A stretch of DNA of 64,000 nt from CAIQPS01 sp963783835 (GCA_963783835.1 CAWAOX010000020.1:1-64000); one strand, 5' to 3'. Shown: positions 17,409 to 27,521, numbered from the stretch's first letter. Notes: a model not told the origin generated them from the letters alone. A program made the numbers and translations.

Positions 17409-18590
17409 ATGACGAAGAAGACGGTGCGCGATATCGACTTGGCCAACAAGCGGGTCCTTCTCCGGGTCGACTTCAACGTGCCGCTCAAGGATGGCCGGGT
17501 GTCCGACGACAGCCGCATACGCGCGGCTCTTCCCACCATCGAGTATCTGAGGGAGCAGAATTGCCGCGTGATCCTCATATCGCACCTCGGCCGGCCCAAA
17601 GACGCTTCGGACCCCGCCTTGCGACTCGACCCGGTGGCGATGCGCCTGGGCCAGCTCCTGCGAGCCCCGGTGCGTAAGGTGGACGAGCTGTCGGGGGCTG
17701 GGGCGGAGGCCGCGGTCAGGGCGATGCAGCCGGGCGACCTCCTCCTTCTGGAGAACTCCCGGTTCGACCCTCGCGAGAAGAAGAACGATCCCGAACTGGT
17801 TCGGGAGTTGGCCCGTCTGGGCGATGTGTACGTCAACGACGCCTTCAGTGCCGCTCACCGGGCTCACGCGACGACCGCCGGGCTGGCGGCCGTGCTTCCC
17901 GCGGTGGCCGGCCTTCAGATGGAAAAGGAAGTGACGGCGCTCGAAGCGCTCCTCGCCGAGCCGAAGCGGCCGTTCGTAGTCGTCCTGGGAGGCGCCAAAG
18001 TCACCGACAAGATAAAGGTCATCGACCGCTTTCTCGAGCTGGCCGATCGTCTGCTGATCGGCGGCGCTATGAGCCTTACGTTCTTGAAAGCGCAGGGACT
18101 TCGGGTAGGAGCGAGCAAGGTCGAGGAGGAGGGCCTGACCCTCGCGGCTGAGGCGCTGCAGAAAGCGGCCACAAGCCGGTGCGACCTGGTCTTGCCCCGC
18201 GACGTCCTGGTCGCGGACAGGCTCGAAGAGGGGGCGGAGACGATGACGGTCGCCGTTGCGGCCATCCCCGACGAGTGGATGGCGGTCGACATCGGTCCGG
18301 CCACCGCCGGGGACTATCGGACGCTCATTTCCGAGGCGGGGACGGTCTTCTGGAACGGCCCGATGGGGGTGTTCGAGATCGCGGCTTTCGCCGCCGGCAC
18401 CAAAGCCGTGGCCGAAGCCATGGCCGAGTGCGGAGGGGTCACCGTCGCGGGCGGTGGGGACTCTGTCGCGGCGCTCAACACGTTCAAGCTTGCGGATAGG
18501 ATCGACCACGTCTCCATGGGTGGCGGAGCGTCCCTTGAGTTCATCGAAGGTGCGGAACTGCCCGGCGTGGCCGCGCTGGCCGACAAGTAA
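17409..18590 (+). CDS. pgk: Phosphoglycerate kinase
   Basis: Transfers phosphate from 1,3-bisphosphoglycerate to ADP, the first ATP-yielding step of glycolysis. At 393 residues it has the two-domain layout: N-terminal VLLRVDFNVPL with the substrate aspartate and asparagine, the basic patch ISHLGRP, then VLGGAKVTDKI. The C-terminal nucleotide site has the glycine-rich FWNGPMGVFE and GGGDSVAALN. The ATG at 17409 is preferred over a GTG at 17403 because AAGGAAAGG sits 9 nt upstream. It lies 43 nt after gap and is followed after 4 nt by tpiA. Confidence 0.97.
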   Translation: MTKKTVRDIDLANKRVLLRVDFNVPLKDGRVSDDSRIRAALPTIEYLREQNCRVILISHLGRPKDASDPALRLDPVAMRLGQLLRAPVRKVDELSGAGAEAAVRAMQPGDLLLLENSRFDPREKKNDPELVRELARLGDVYVNDAFSAAHRAHATTAGLAAVLPAVAGLQMEKEVTALEALLAEPKRPFVVVLGGAKVTDKIKVIDRFLELADRLLIGGAMSLTFLKAQGLRVGASKVEEEGLTLAAEALQKAATSRCDLVLPRDVLVADRLEEGAETMTVAVAAIPDEWMAVDIGPATAGDYRTLISEAGTVFWNGPMGVFEIAAFAAGTKAVAEAMAECGGVTVAGGGDSVAALNTFKLADRIDHVSMGGGASLEFIEGAELPGVAALADK

Positions 18591-18594
18591 CCCG

Positions 18595-19389
18595 ATGATC
18601 CTCGAGCGCCACCCAGCCCGTCTGCGCGTCCCGTTGATAGTGGGAAACTGGAAGATGTACAAGACGAGCGCGGAAGGGGCGGCCTTCGTGACCGAGTTGT
18701 CCGCTCAGGTGGAAGGCCTGGACGACCGGGATATCGTGGTCGCCCCGCCCTTCACAGGGCTGGCGGAGGCGGTGCGCGCCGCGGCGCGCACCAACATCAG
18801 GATCGCGGCGCAAGACGTCTTCTGGGAGAAAGAGGGAGCCTACACGGGCGAGGTCTCGCCGCCGATGCTGGCCGCTCTGGGAGTCAGCGCGGTCATCATC
18901 GGGCATTCCGAGAGGCGGCAGTACTTCGGCGAGACCGACGCGAACGTCCACGAGAAGGTGCATGCCGCTCTCGATCACGGCCTGCTTCCTATCATGTGCG
19001 TGGGCGAGACCGAAGCTGAGCGCGACCAAGGCAAGACCGTGGAGGTGCTGTCGCGCCAACTTGCTTCCGGGTTGGTGAACCTGCAGTTGGAGGACGCCGA
19101 GCGGGTGGCGATTGCCTACGAGCCTATCTGGGCCATCGGCACCGGGAAGACGGCCACTCCGGAGACCGCTCAGGAAGCGATCGGGTTCATCCGGCAGCGG
19201 CTTGCCGACGGGGCCGGGACCGACGCCGCCGAAGCCGTGCGCATCCTGTACGGCGGCAGCGTGAGGCCCGACAACATCGACGAACTGATGGCTCAGCCCG
19301 ATGTCGACGGGGTGCTTGTCGGCGGTGCGAGCCTCAAAGTGGACTCCTTCGCGCGCATCGTCCGGTTTACGGCGCCGGAGCGCCCATGA
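18595..19389 (+). CDS. tpiA: Triosephosphate isomerase
   Basis: Interconverts dihydroxyacetone phosphate and glyceraldehyde-3-phosphate. The 264 residues contain the substrate-binding lysine in VGNWKMYK, the catalytic histidine in IGHSERRQYFGET, the catalytic glutamate in AYEPIWAIGTGK and the phosphate loop LYGGSVRPDN. It starts four bases after the pgk stop with only a weak ribosome site, so translation is probably coupled. Ten or so residues precede the usual family start. Its TGA overlaps the ATG of gpmI. Confidence 0.97.
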   Translation: MILERHPARLRVPLIVGNWKMYKTSAEGAAFVTELSAQVEGLDDRDIVVAPPFTGLAEAVRAAARTNIRIAAQDVFWEKEGAYTGEVSPPMLAALGVSAVIIGHSERRQYFGETDANVHEKVHAALDHGLLPIMCVGETEAERDQGKTVEVLSRQLASGLVNLQLEDAERVAIAYEPIWAIGTGKTATPETAQEAIGFIRQRLADGAGTDAAEAVRILYGGSVRPDNIDELMAQPDVDGVLVGGASLKVDSFARIVRFTAPERP

Positions 19390-20921
19390 AGGCTCAAGAA
19401 GGGGAGCCGCGGCGAGCGGCGCTGGTGATACTTGATGGCTGGGGGTGCGCTCCGGCGGGACCCGGGAACGCGATCTCGCTGGCCCGGACCCCTGTGTGGG
19501 ACGCTCTGTGGGCGAGATACCCGCACGTGCTGCTCGAGGCGAGCGGAGAGGCGGTCGGCCTTCCCGTCGGAGTCATGGGCAACTCCGAAGTGGGTCACCT
19601 CACCATCGGCGCGGGGCGCATCATCTACCAGGACCTCTCTCGGATAAACCGGGCCGTCGCCGACGGGTCGTTCTTTCTGAACCCCGCTCTGCTGGGAATC
19701 ATCGGCCGCACGTTGGATCGCGACGGGTCGCTCCATCTGATGGGCTTGCTTTCCGACGCTGGAGTGCATTCGGCGCTGGGGCACCTGAAAGCGCTCGTCC
19801 AACTGGCGGGCAGGCAGGGCATGGAGCGGGTCTACATCCACGCGTTCATGGACGGCCGGGACACGTCCCCCACGGCCGGCATCGAGTACGTCAGTGAGGT
19901 GGAAGAGTTCCTTGCGAGCGAGGGCCGGGGTACGATAGCCACTGTCGCCGGCCGGTACTACGCCATGGATCGGGACAAGCGCTGGGAGCGGGTGAAGTTG
20001 GCGTATGACGCTGTTGTCCATGGCGATGGGCTGGTGGCGTCTTCCGCTTCCGCGGCGGTGCGAGAATCGTACGGCCGAAGCGAGACCGACGAGTTCATCC
20101 TGCCCACGGTGGTATCCACCGACCCGGCTTCGCGGGTGAAGGCCGGCGACGGGGTGGTGTTCTTCAACTTCCGCCCCGACAGGGTTCGAGAGATATGCGC
20201 CGCCCTCACGCAGGCCGATTTTACCGGGTTCGGCAGGGGCGAAGCGCCGCCGCTCGTGGATCTTGTCGGCATGACCGAGTACGATTCCCGGCTGGGACTG
20301 GGGGTGGCCTTCCCCAAGGAGGAGCCGCGGCATGTGCTGGCCGAGGTGATCGGTGCGGCCGGTCTGACCCAGCTCCACATCGCCGAGACGGAGAAGTACG
20401 CGCACGTGACCTTCTTCTTCAACGGAGGGCGGGAAGCGCCGTTTCCCGGTGAACGGAGGTGCCTGGTGCCCTCGCCCAAGGACGTGCGCACCTACGACCA
20501 GAAGCCGCAGATGAGCGCCTACGAGGTGGTCGACTGTCTGGAGAGGACGATCTCCGAGGACCCGGTCGACTTCGTGGTCCTCAACTTCGCCAATGCCGAC
20601 ATGGTGGGCCACACAGGGGACATCCAGGCCACAGTGACTGCACTCGAACACGTGGACCACTGCCTTGGCCGGGTCATAGAGATCCTGGCCGCGGCCGGCG
20701 CAAGAATCATGATCACGGCCGACCATGGCAACGCCGAGGTGATGCTGCGGCCGGACGGAAGTGTGGACACCGCGCACAGCACCGACCCGGTGCCGCTCAT
20801 CGTGCTCGACGAACTCATCAAGCTCAGGGAGGGCGCCGGGCTTGCCGACATCGCGCCCACTTTGCTTTGTTTCCTCGGGCTTCCCGTGCCTGTAGAGATG
20901 ACGGGAACCTCTCTTTGTTAG
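19386..20921 (+). CDS. gpmI: 2,3-bisphosphoglycerate-independent phosphoglycerate mutase
   Basis: Interconverts 3- and 2-phosphoglycerate using two Mn2+ ions and a phosphoserine intermediate. At 511 residues it is full length. The nucleophile is the serine in GNSEVGHLTIGAG near residue 62. Metal ligands are visible in VILDGWG (Asp) at the N-terminus, in HAFMDGRDTSP, in ANADMVGHTGD and in TADHGNAE. The gene is joined to tpiA by an ATGA overlap, so gap-pgk-tpiA-gpmI form one transcription unit. Confidence 0.97.
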   Translation: MKAQEGEPRRAALVILDGWGCAPAGPGNAISLARTPVWDALWARYPHVLLEASGEAVGLPVGVMGNSEVGHLTIGAGRIIYQDLSRINRAVADGSFFLNPALLGIIGRTLDRDGSLHLMGLLSDAGVHSALGHLKALVQLAGRQGMERVYIHAFMDGRDTSPTAGIEYVSEVEEFLASEGRGTIATVAGRYYAMDRDKRWERVKLAYDAVVHGDGLVASSASAAVRESYGRSETDEFILPTVVSTDPASRVKAGDGVVFFNFRPDRVREICAALTQADFTGFGRGEAPPLVDLVGMTEYDSRLGLGVAFPKEEPRHVLAEVIGAAGLTQLHIAETEKYAHVTFFFNGGREAPFPGERRCLVPSPKDVRTYDQKPQMSAYEVVDCLERTISEDPVDFVVLNFANADMVGHTGDIQATVTALEHVDHCLGRVIEILAAAGARIMITADHGNAEVMLRPDGSVDTAHSTDPVPLIVLDELIKLREGAGLADIAPTLLCFLGLPVPVEMTGTSLC

Positions 20922-21049
20922 GGTTGCCGGTCCCTTGAATAGCCACAATGTGTATGCAGGACTGGCCCTAAGGTGCTAACTTGCAGTAAAATGTTGAGGA
21001 GTTTCGGGCGGCCGATGGCAAGGCCGCGCATTCGAGAGAGAGGAAAGCG

Positions 21050-21268
21050 GTGTTATACGTTCTAGTGGCGCTCGATACTATCCTCGGACTTGGGGTGCTG
21101 CTGCTGGTGTTCCTTCACTCCGGGAAGGATGCAGGGCTCTCTACCACTTTCGGTGGCGCGGGTGCGTTCGGGGGGAGTGGGGTGGTTCAGAAGAACCTCG
21201 ACCGGATGACGGTCGCCGTATCGGTAGGCTTTTTCATCGTCTCGATTGCCCTCGCTTTTATCGTATGA
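21050..21268 (+). CDS. secG: Protein translocase subunit SecG
   Basis: A small partner of SecYE in the plasma membrane that assists protein export. At 72 residues with two hydrophobic helices (about residues 2-22 and 52-71), it has the linking loop with the family motif STTFGGAGAFGGSGVVQKNLDRMT. It starts at a GTG at 21050 behind GAGAGGAAAG. secG after the glycolytic operon is a common actinobacterial order, which supports the assignment for this short protein. Confidence 0.93.
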   Translation: MLYVLVALDTILGLGVLLLVFLHSGKDAGLSTTFGGAGAFGGSGVVQKNLDRMTVAVSVGFFIVSIALAFIV

Positions 21269-21378
21269 GGGCTGACGACCACGGAGTCGGGAACTGCACG
21301 TGAGTGCGGGGGAGGTGGTGAAAGTCGGGGAAGGAACAGTGGCGTGGGGTGTGTAGAACTCAAGGAGGGAAGAACTTC

Positions 21379-23016
21379 ATGCACAAGAAGAACATCTGGC
21401 TTGTCCTTGCTCTCGTAGTCGTGCTGATCGCCGTTGTCGGCGTGGCCACGGCGTGCGGCGGAAGCGGCGCGAGCGGCCCAGAGGGCGGCACGCTGAACGT
21501 CTATATCAACGAACCGGTGGCCATCGAGCCTCTCAACCTGGAAGAGTCGGAAGGTACGCAGGTCGGTCAGGCGCTGTTTGACAGCCTTGCCGCCTTCGAC
21601 CCCATCACCAGCGAGATCATGCCCGCTGCCGCTGAGAAGTGGGAAGCCAACGCCGACGCTACCGTGTGGACGTTCAATCTGGTCAAAAAGGCCAAGTTCC
21701 ACGACGGTACTCCGGTCACGGCCAAGGATTTCGTGTACGCATGGAACCGTGTGGTCAACCCGGTCAACAAGTCCAACGTGGCCTACCACCTCGAGCCCAT
21801 CAAGGGCTATGCCGAGGTGTTGGCCGGTACCGCTACTGAGATGACCGGACTCAAGGCAGTGGATGACTACACCCTGGAAGTCACCCTGAGCTATCCGTTC
21901 GGCGACTTCGAGTATGTCGTCGGTCACCCGACCCTCGGCCCAGTGCCGCAAGCCGCCGTCGAGAAGGATCCGGCAGCATTCGCCGAAAACCCGGTGGGCA
22001 ACGGCCCGTACATGATCGCCACCCCGTGGGAGCACGACCAGTCCATCACGCTGAAGGCGTTCCCCGACTACTACGGCACCAAGGGCAAGATCGACGGTAT
22101 CGCTTTCAAGATCTTCAAAGATCCTGAGACCGCGTTCCTCGAGTTCAAGGCCGGTAACCTCGACTTCACGTCCATCCCGTCCGGTCAGATCAAGGCCACG
22201 GAAGCCGAATACGGCACCGCCGAGAACGGCTACACCGGTAACCCCGGCAAACAGGTACTTCTTGGGGCCGAGTTCGCCATTTACTATCTGGACCTCAACG
22301 TCGCCTCCGACGAACTGCTTAAGAGCAACGCCGATCTGCGGCAGGCTATCTCCCTGGGCATCAACCGCCAGGCCATCTGTGACACCGTCATGGAGGGCAC
22401 CCGGGTGCCGTCCGACAGCATCATCCCGCCGGGCATCGTGGGCTACGAAGCAGGCGCGTGGCCGTACTCCAAGTACGACGTCGAGGCTGCCAAAGCCGCC
22501 CTCGACCAAAGCCGGCTATCCCGACGGCGCGAGGTCTGCCCGAGATGACCCTGTCGTGCAACAGCGGCGGCAGCCACGAGCAGATCATGGCCCTCATCCA
22601 GGCCGACCTCAAAGCTATCGGCATCAACGTCAAGACCGACCTCACCGAATGGGCGGCCTACCTGCCGAAGCTGCAAGACCACCAGTATCAGATCGGCCGC
22701 ATGGGCTGGATCGCCGACTACCCGATCATCGACAACTTCCTGTACCCGATCTTCTACAGCACGAGCAGCAACAACTACAGTGGCTACGCTGATCCCGCTG
22801 TGGACAAAGCCATCACCGACGCCCGCCAGATCGCCGACAGCGACAAACGCGTCAAGGCGTACCAGGAAATCGTCAAGACTATCGGCGCCGGCCGCTCCTG
22901 CCATCCCGATCATGGCCTACCGGCACGGTCGGGTCACGGGTGCCCGGGTGAACAATCTCACCTACAGCCCGATGGGTCTGCTCGACTTCCAGAGCTGCTC
23001 GATAGAACAGAAGTAG
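21379..23016 (+). CDS. Oligopeptide ABC transporter substrate-binding lipoprotein, three frameshifts
   Basis: The SBP_bac_5 family receptor captures peptides outside the membrane and delivers them to the permeases encoded downstream. The start is the ATG at 21379 behind AAGGAGGG. A lipoprotein signal runs to the cysteine in VATACGG. The body has the family stretch KWEANADATVWTFNLVKKAKFHDGTPVTAKDFVYAW. The frame changes by +1 near 22509-22511 (after KAALDQ), near 22530-22540 (between YPDG and GLPEM) and near 22885-22895 (before APAIPIMAYRHGR). Each fits one inserted base, so three insertions restore the original frame and the product ends SCSIEQK. The conserved sequence continues through every break, so sequence error is likelier than decay. 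Confidence 0.85.
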
Positions 23017-23053
23017 GCGTAGATAACCAAGAACGATTAGCGATCGAAGTGCC

Positions 23054-23096
23054 GAGCGGTAGCGCGCCCCACGGGGCGCGCTACCGCTCCCTTTTA
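23054..23096 (+). terminator. Strong hairpin between binding-protein and permease genes
   Basis: A 17-base inverted repeat (23054-23070 pairing with 23073-23089; at most 16 bp can form in practice) is followed by CCTTTT. It fits an intrinsic terminator or a transcript stabiliser that lets the receptor be made in excess over the permease. Confidence 0.8.
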
Positions 23097-23119
23097 AGCC
23101 AGGAGAGTAGAACCACGCG

Positions 23120-24091
23120 ATGCTGACCTATATCGGCCGGCGCCTGCTGCAGATGATCCCGGTTTTTATCGGGGTCACCATCATCCTCTTCATCTTGCGG
23201 ACCCCCGGGGTTCTCCCGGGAGACCCGGTGAAGCTCATCACGGGCGAGCGAGCGATCTCCCCGGCGCTCTACAACCAGATCGTCAAGGAGAACGCTCTCG
23301 ATCGATCCATCCCGTACCAGTACGTCCGCTGGATGAGCCACCTGTTCCAGGGAGATCTGGGCGAGTCGTACCAGCTTAAGCGTCCGGTCACCGACGTCCT
23401 GTGGGACAAATTCCCGAACACCATCAAGCTGGCCATCGTGGCCATCATCATAGAGGCGATATTCGGCATCCTGGCCGGGATACTGTCGGCGGTCAAGCGA
23501 TATTCATTCTGGGACATGCTGGTAACGCTCAGCACGTCCATCCTCGTAGCCGTGCCCGTTTTCTGGTTGGGGATGCTTCTGCAGATCCTCTTCGGCATCA
23601 AGTTCAAACAGTGGGGCCTGCCGTATCTGCCCATGTCGGGCATGGGCCCTGGTGACTTCCCGTCGTGGATGTACTACATCCTTCCGGCGGTGACCCTGGC
23701 AGCGATATCGACGGCATACTGTGCGCGTATCACCCGGAGCCAGTTCCTGGAAGTGCAAGGGCAGGACTACATGCGGACGGCGTCGGCGAAAGGGCTCACG
23801 GGTAGCCAGGTCATCTGGCGCCACGGCCTCAAGAACGCCCTGATCCCGGTGGTGACGTACATCGGCCTCGACCTTGCCGCCATGATAGGGGGGACCATCC
23901 TCACCGAAACGGTGTTCAACTGGCCGGGGATCGGCTACCAGATATACAAGGCCATCCTCTCCCGCGACTGGCCGATCGTCATGGGGGCGACCGTCATCAT
24001 CGTCATCCTCGTCATGTTCATCAACTTGGCTGTGGATATCAGCTATGCGTTCCTCGATCCGCGCATCCGCTACGGCAAGAAAGCGAATTAA
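23120..24091 (+). CDS. Oligopeptide ABC transporter permease, DppB/OppB type
   Basis: An inner-membrane subunit of the peptide importer; it pairs with the next gene product to form the channel. The 323 residues begin MLTYIGRRLLQMIPVFIGVT, the family-typical first membrane helix. The fingerprint RAISPALYNQIVKENALD follows, as does the cytoplasmic coupling loop RTASAKGLTGSQVIWRHG that docks to the ATPases (EAA motif). Six hydrophobic helices are recognisable. It is separated from the receptor gene by the hairpin at 23054-23096 and is followed after 9 nt by the second permease. Confidence 0.93.
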   Translation: MLTYIGRRLLQMIPVFIGVTIILFILRTPGVLPGDPVKLITGERAISPALYNQIVKENALDRSIPYQYVRWMSHLFQGDLGESYQLKRPVTDVLWDKFPNTIKLAIVAIIIEAIFGILAGILSAVKRYSFWDMLVTLSTSILVAVPVFWLGMLLQILFGIKFKQWGLPYLPMSGMGPGDFPSWMYYILPAVTLAAISTAYCARITRSQFLEVQGQDYMRTASAKGLTGSQVIWRHGLKNALIPVVTYIGLDLAAMIGGTILTETVFNWPGIGYQIYKAILSRDWPIVMGATVIIVILVMFINLAVDISYAFLDPRIRYGKKAN

Positions 24092-24100
24092 GGTAAGCAG

Positions 24101-25060
24101 ATGAAGTATCCGTCCAGCGAAGAGACCGTCGAAGTCCCGGGCGCACCGGCGGGAGGCGCAGGCCAGGCCGGCGTCGACGACGGCGGGCAACTGGCTGCTC
24201 GCTCGCTGCGCTCCGACGCCTGGCGGCGCCTCAAGAAGAACCGCCTGGCGATGGCCGGTCTCATCTGGATCATCATCATCATGCTCATCGCAGTCACCGC
24301 CGACCTCTGGGTGCCCCGTTTCTTCGGTGATCCCACCGCCATCGACACCACGACCCTGGCTCAAGAGTCGCTTCAACCACCCTCGGCCGCGCATCCGTTC
24401 GGAACCGACAAACTCGGCCGCGACATCCTGTCCCGCACCGTCTACGGAGCTCAGGTCTCGATCATGGTGGGTGTCGTGGCCGTGGGGATCTCGGTTATCG
24501 TCGGCCTGATCCTCGGGGCCATCGCGGCCTACTGGGGGGGCTGGTGGGACAGCATCGTCATGCGCACCGCGGACGTGTTCTTCGCCTTCCCTTACGTGTT
24601 GTTCGCGATCACCTTGATCGCAGTCCTCGGCCCGGGGGTGCAGAACGTCTTCATTGCCATCGGGATTCTTGGGTGGCCCAGCATAGCCCGTGTGTTCCGC
24701 AGCTCGATCCTCTCCATCAAGGAGAATGAGTATGTCGATGCGGCCCGGTCGATGGGAGCCTCCGACCGGCGGATAATCTCCCGCCACATCATGCCCAACT
24801 CCGTAGCTCCGATCATCGTCCTCGCGACCATGAGCATCGGGGGCGCCATCCTGACCGAGGCGGCTCTCAGCTTCTTGGGCATGGGCGTCCAGCCGCCTGC
24901 GCCGTCTTGGGGCAACATGCTCTCAGAGGCCCGCTCGTTCCTGTTTACCGCACCCTGGCTCATGCTGTATCCCGGTCTCGCGATCCTGACCACGGTGCTC
25001 GGCTTCGTCCTGTTGGGCGATGGTCTCCGGGACGCCCTCGACGTGAAACTGAAGGAGTAG
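24101..25060 (+). CDS. Oligopeptide ABC transporter permease, DppC/OppC type
   Basis: The second channel subunit, 319 residues. A long cytosolic N-terminus of about 45 residues carries SDAWRRLKKNRLAMAGL, the OppC N-terminal signature, before the first helix. The periplasmic stretch HPFGTDKLGRDILSRTVYGAQ and the coupling loop AARSMGASDRRIISRHIMPN are diagnostic. The segment SFLGMGVQPPAPSWGNML is also conserved. It starts 9 nt after the first permease with GGTAAG upstream, and the ATPase genes follow. Confidence 0.93.
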   Translation: MKYPSSEETVEVPGAPAGGAGQAGVDDGGQLAARSLRSDAWRRLKKNRLAMAGLIWIIIIMLIAVTADLWVPRFFGDPTAIDTTTLAQESLQPPSAAHPFGTDKLGRDILSRTVYGAQVSIMVGVVAVGISVIVGLILGAIAAYWGGWWDSIVMRTADVFFAFPYVLFAITLIAVLGPGVQNVFIAIGILGWPSIARVFRSSILSIKENEYVDAARSMGASDRRIISRHIMPNSVAPIIVLATMSIGGAILTEAALSFLGMGVQPPAPSWGNMLSEARSFLFTAPWLMLYPGLAILTTVLGFVLLGDGLRDALDVKLKE

Positions 25061-25068
25061 GTTGTTCC

Positions 25069-26088
25069 TTGCCCGCGCTTCTTGAAGTAGACGATCTCCA
25101 CATGCACTTCTTCACCCGCGACGGCGTCGTCAAGGCCGTCGACGGCGTGACGTTCTCCCTTGAGCCCGGCCAGACGCTGGGCGTGGTGGGGGAGTCGGGC
25201 TCGGGGAAATCGGTGACGGCCCTTTCCATCATGCGGCTGATCCCCGAACCACCGGGTAAGGTGGTCAAAGGTGATATACGGTTCCGCGGCCAGAGCATCC
25301 TGGCCATGACCGACAAGGAACAGCGCAAGCTCCGCGGCAACCGCATGGCCATGATCTTCCAGGACCCCATGACGTCGCTCAACCCTGTGCAGAAGATCGG
25401 CAAGCAGATCGCAGAACCTCTCCGCCTTCACAAGGGGATGTCCAAGAAGGATGCCTGGGCTGCCGCCGCCGAGCTCCTGGAGAGGGTGGGCATCCCTCAG
25501 CCGGAGGAGCGGGCCAAGAACTACCCGCATGAGTTCTCAGGAGGCATGCGGCAGCGGGCCATGATCGCCATAGCTCTGGCCTGCGGCCCAGACGTCATCA
25601 TCGCGGACGAGCCGACGACGGCTCTCGACGTCACCATCCAGGCGCAGATCCTAGAGCTCATCCAGGAGGTCCAGGTCCGTAGCGAGTCGGCCGTCGTCAT
25701 GATCACCCACGACCTGGGTGTGGTTGCCGACATGGCCGACCAGGTGCTGGTCATGTACGCCGGCAGGTGCGTCGAGTTCGGCACTGCCGACGACGTGTTC
25801 TATCACCCGCTACACCCGTACACGTGGGGGCTTCTCGAGAGCCTGCCGAGGCACGACGTGGAAGAAAAGGGCCTGCTGCACCCCATCCACGGCCAGCCGC
25901 CCAGCTTGATCCATCTTCCGTCGGGATGCTCCTTCAGACCCCGGTGCTCTCATGCCACCTCGCTCTGCGCTACCACGGAACCCCCGCTTCTCGAAGTGAG
26001 GCCCGGGCATAGCGCCTCCTGCCACTACTCCGACGACGAGGGGTGGATCGGAAGCTCCTGCACCGTGTCTACGAGGAGAGCTTCCTGA
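25069..26088 (+). CDS. Oligopeptide ABC transporter ATP-binding protein, DppD/OppD type
   Basis: A cytosolic ATPase that powers peptide import. It starts at a TTG at 25069 (8 nt after the permease stop, GGAG about 12 nt upstream), so the protein begins PALLEVDDLHMHFF as in relatives. Visible are Walker A GESGSGKS, Q-loop IFQDPMTSLNP, signature FSGGMRQR, Walker B VIIADEPTTALD and the H-loop histidine in MITHDLG. The oligopeptide/dipeptide C-terminal region has the cysteine motif CSFRPRC...C for a probable iron-sulfur cluster. The length is about 339 residues. Confidence 0.93.
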   Translation: MPALLEVDDLHMHFFTRDGVVKAVDGVTFSLEPGQTLGVVGESGSGKSVTALSIMRLIPEPPGKVVKGDIRFRGQSILAMTDKEQRKLRGNRMAMIFQDPMTSLNPVQKIGKQIAEPLRLHKGMSKKDAWAAAAELLERVGIPQPEERAKNYPHEFSGGMRQRAMIAIALACGPDVIIADEPTTALDVTIQAQILELIQEVQVRSESAVVMITHDLGVVADMADQVLVMYAGRCVEFGTADDVFYHPLHPYTWGLLESLPRHDVEEKGLLHPIHGQPPSLIHLPSGCSFRPRCSHATSLCATTEPPLLEVRPGHSASCHYSDDEGWIGSSCTVSTRRAS

Positions 26089-26089
26089 G

Positions 26090-27155
26090 ATGACAGACGC
26101 TGCTCAAAGTCGAGAACCTCAAGAAGCATTTCTACGTCGGGCAGGGCCTTATCACCGCCCGCTTCGGCCAGACGGTCAAAGCTGTAGACAACGTCTCCTT
26201 CGAGGTGAACGAAGGAGAGACGCTCGGCCTGGTGGGCGAATCGGGATGCGGCAAATCGACCACCGGCCGCTGTATCAACCGGCTGCTCGAGCCCAGTGCT
26301 GGGCAGATCCACTTCGGGGATATCGACGTCAATAGCCTTAAGGGCAACGAACTCAAGCAGTACCGGCGTGACGTCGCCTTCATCTTCCAGGACCCGTATG
26401 CCTCGCTCAATCCCCGGATGAACTTCGGCGAGATCATGTCCGAGCCGCTTGTGATCCATCACATGGGGACACGCAAGGAACGGCAGGAGCGCTGCAAGAT
26501 GATGCTCAAGACCGTGGGCCTCAGCCCCGAGCACATCAACCGTTACCCGCACGAATTCTCCGGCGGACAACGGCAGCGGGTAGGTATCGCTCGCGCGCTC
26601 ATGATGCGCCCCAAGATGATCATCTGCGACGAACCGGTCTCCGCTCTCGACGTCTCCATCCAGGCGCAGATCATCAACCTTCTGGAGGAGTTGCAGGAGG
26701 AGTTCAAGCTTACCTATCTCTTCATCGCGCACGACCTGGCGGTGATCCGGCACATCTGCGACCGGGTGGCGGTCATGTATCTCGGCAAGATCGTCGAGAT
26801 AGGCGGATGGAGAGAGGTCTACAACTCCCCGCATCACCCGTACACGCAATCGCTGCTGAGCGCGGTCCCCGTGCCCGACCCGGAGAAGCAGCGGCAGAGA
26901 AGCCGGATAATCCTGCAGGGTGACGTGCCCAGCCCGGTGAACCCGCCGAGTGGGTGTCGGTTCCACACGCGCTGTCCCATCGCGCAGTTCCCTATCTGCG
27001 CGGAACAGGAACCGCTGCTTCAGGACGTCGAGCCTGCGCATCAGGCAGCGTGCCACTTCGCCGCGTCGTGTCCCATCCCCGAGGGTACGAGCGGGGTGCC
27101 GTGCGCGCCTGGGGACGACGCCTTCTCGGTCACGCCCCACCCAACGCCCTACTGA
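26090..27155 (+). CDS. Oligopeptide ABC transporter ATP-binding protein, DppF/OppF type, frameshift near the start
   Basis: The second ATPase of the importer. The ATG at 26090 (one base after the previous stop) opens MTDA, but the conserved sequence LLKVENLKKHF is in the next frame from about 26101. One inserted base near 26099-26104 explains this, because no start codon with a ribosome site exists in the downstream frame before the P-loop. Motifs are Walker A GESGCGKST, Q-loop IFQDPYASLNP, signature FSGGQRQR, Walker B MIICDEPVSALD, H-loop IAHDLAV and the C-terminal CRFHTRCPIAQFPIC. The stop is at 27153-27155, immediately before the rnpB promoter. Confidence 0.88.
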
Positions 27156-27161
27156 TATACT
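27156..27161 (+). promoter_or_regulatory. -10 box (TATACT) of rnpB
   Basis: TATACT ends 6 nt before the first base of the predicted RNase P RNA (27168). It directly follows the stop codon of the ABC transporter gene. Confidence 0.55.
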
Positions 27162-27167
27162 TCGGGG

Positions 27168-27514
27168 GCAGCCTGGGTAGCCGCGGGGACCTGCGTCGAG
27201 CGGGTCTTCGAGGAAAGTCCGGACACCACAGAGCAGGGTGCTGGATAACGTCCAGCGGGGGAAACCCCAGGGAAAGCGCAACAGAAATTACACAGCACGC
27301 CGGCGCGACCGGCTGCAACGGTGAAATGGTGCGGCAAGAGCGCACCGGCGCCGTGGTGACACGGCGGCCAGGCAAGCCCCACCCGGTGCAAGGCCGAACA
27401 GGAGGCGCTCGAGGGTTGCTCGCCCGAGCTTCCGGGTTGGCCGCAGGAGCCGTCCGGTAACGGACGGCGCAGATAGATGGTTACCCACGACAGAATCCGG
27501 CTTATAGGGCTGCT
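27168..27514 (+). ncRNA. rnpB: RNase P RNA (bacterial class A)
   Basis: The catalytic RNA of RNase P removes 5' leaders from tRNA precursors. The conserved cores are all present in order: GAGGAAAGTCCGGAC at 27210-27224, GAAACCCCAGGGAAAG, the loop AGGCAAGCCCCACC, AGGCCGAACAGGAG, and the 3' core AGATAGATGG (27471-27480) followed by ACAGAATCCGGCTTATAG. Helix P1 forms between GCAGCC at 27168-27173 and GGCTGC at 27508-27513, which sets both ends. The length of about 347 nt fits class A. Confidence 0.95.
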
Positions 27515-27521
27515 AACGCGG

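Noticed and set aside
15932..17836. 634-residue minus-strand open frame opposite whiA, gap and pgk
   Set aside because: It crosses several well-supported genes and shows no protein family features.
26954..27460. Plus-strand open frame running through the end of the transporter ATPase into rnpB
   Set aside because: The region is explained by the ATPase C-terminus and the RNase P RNA.
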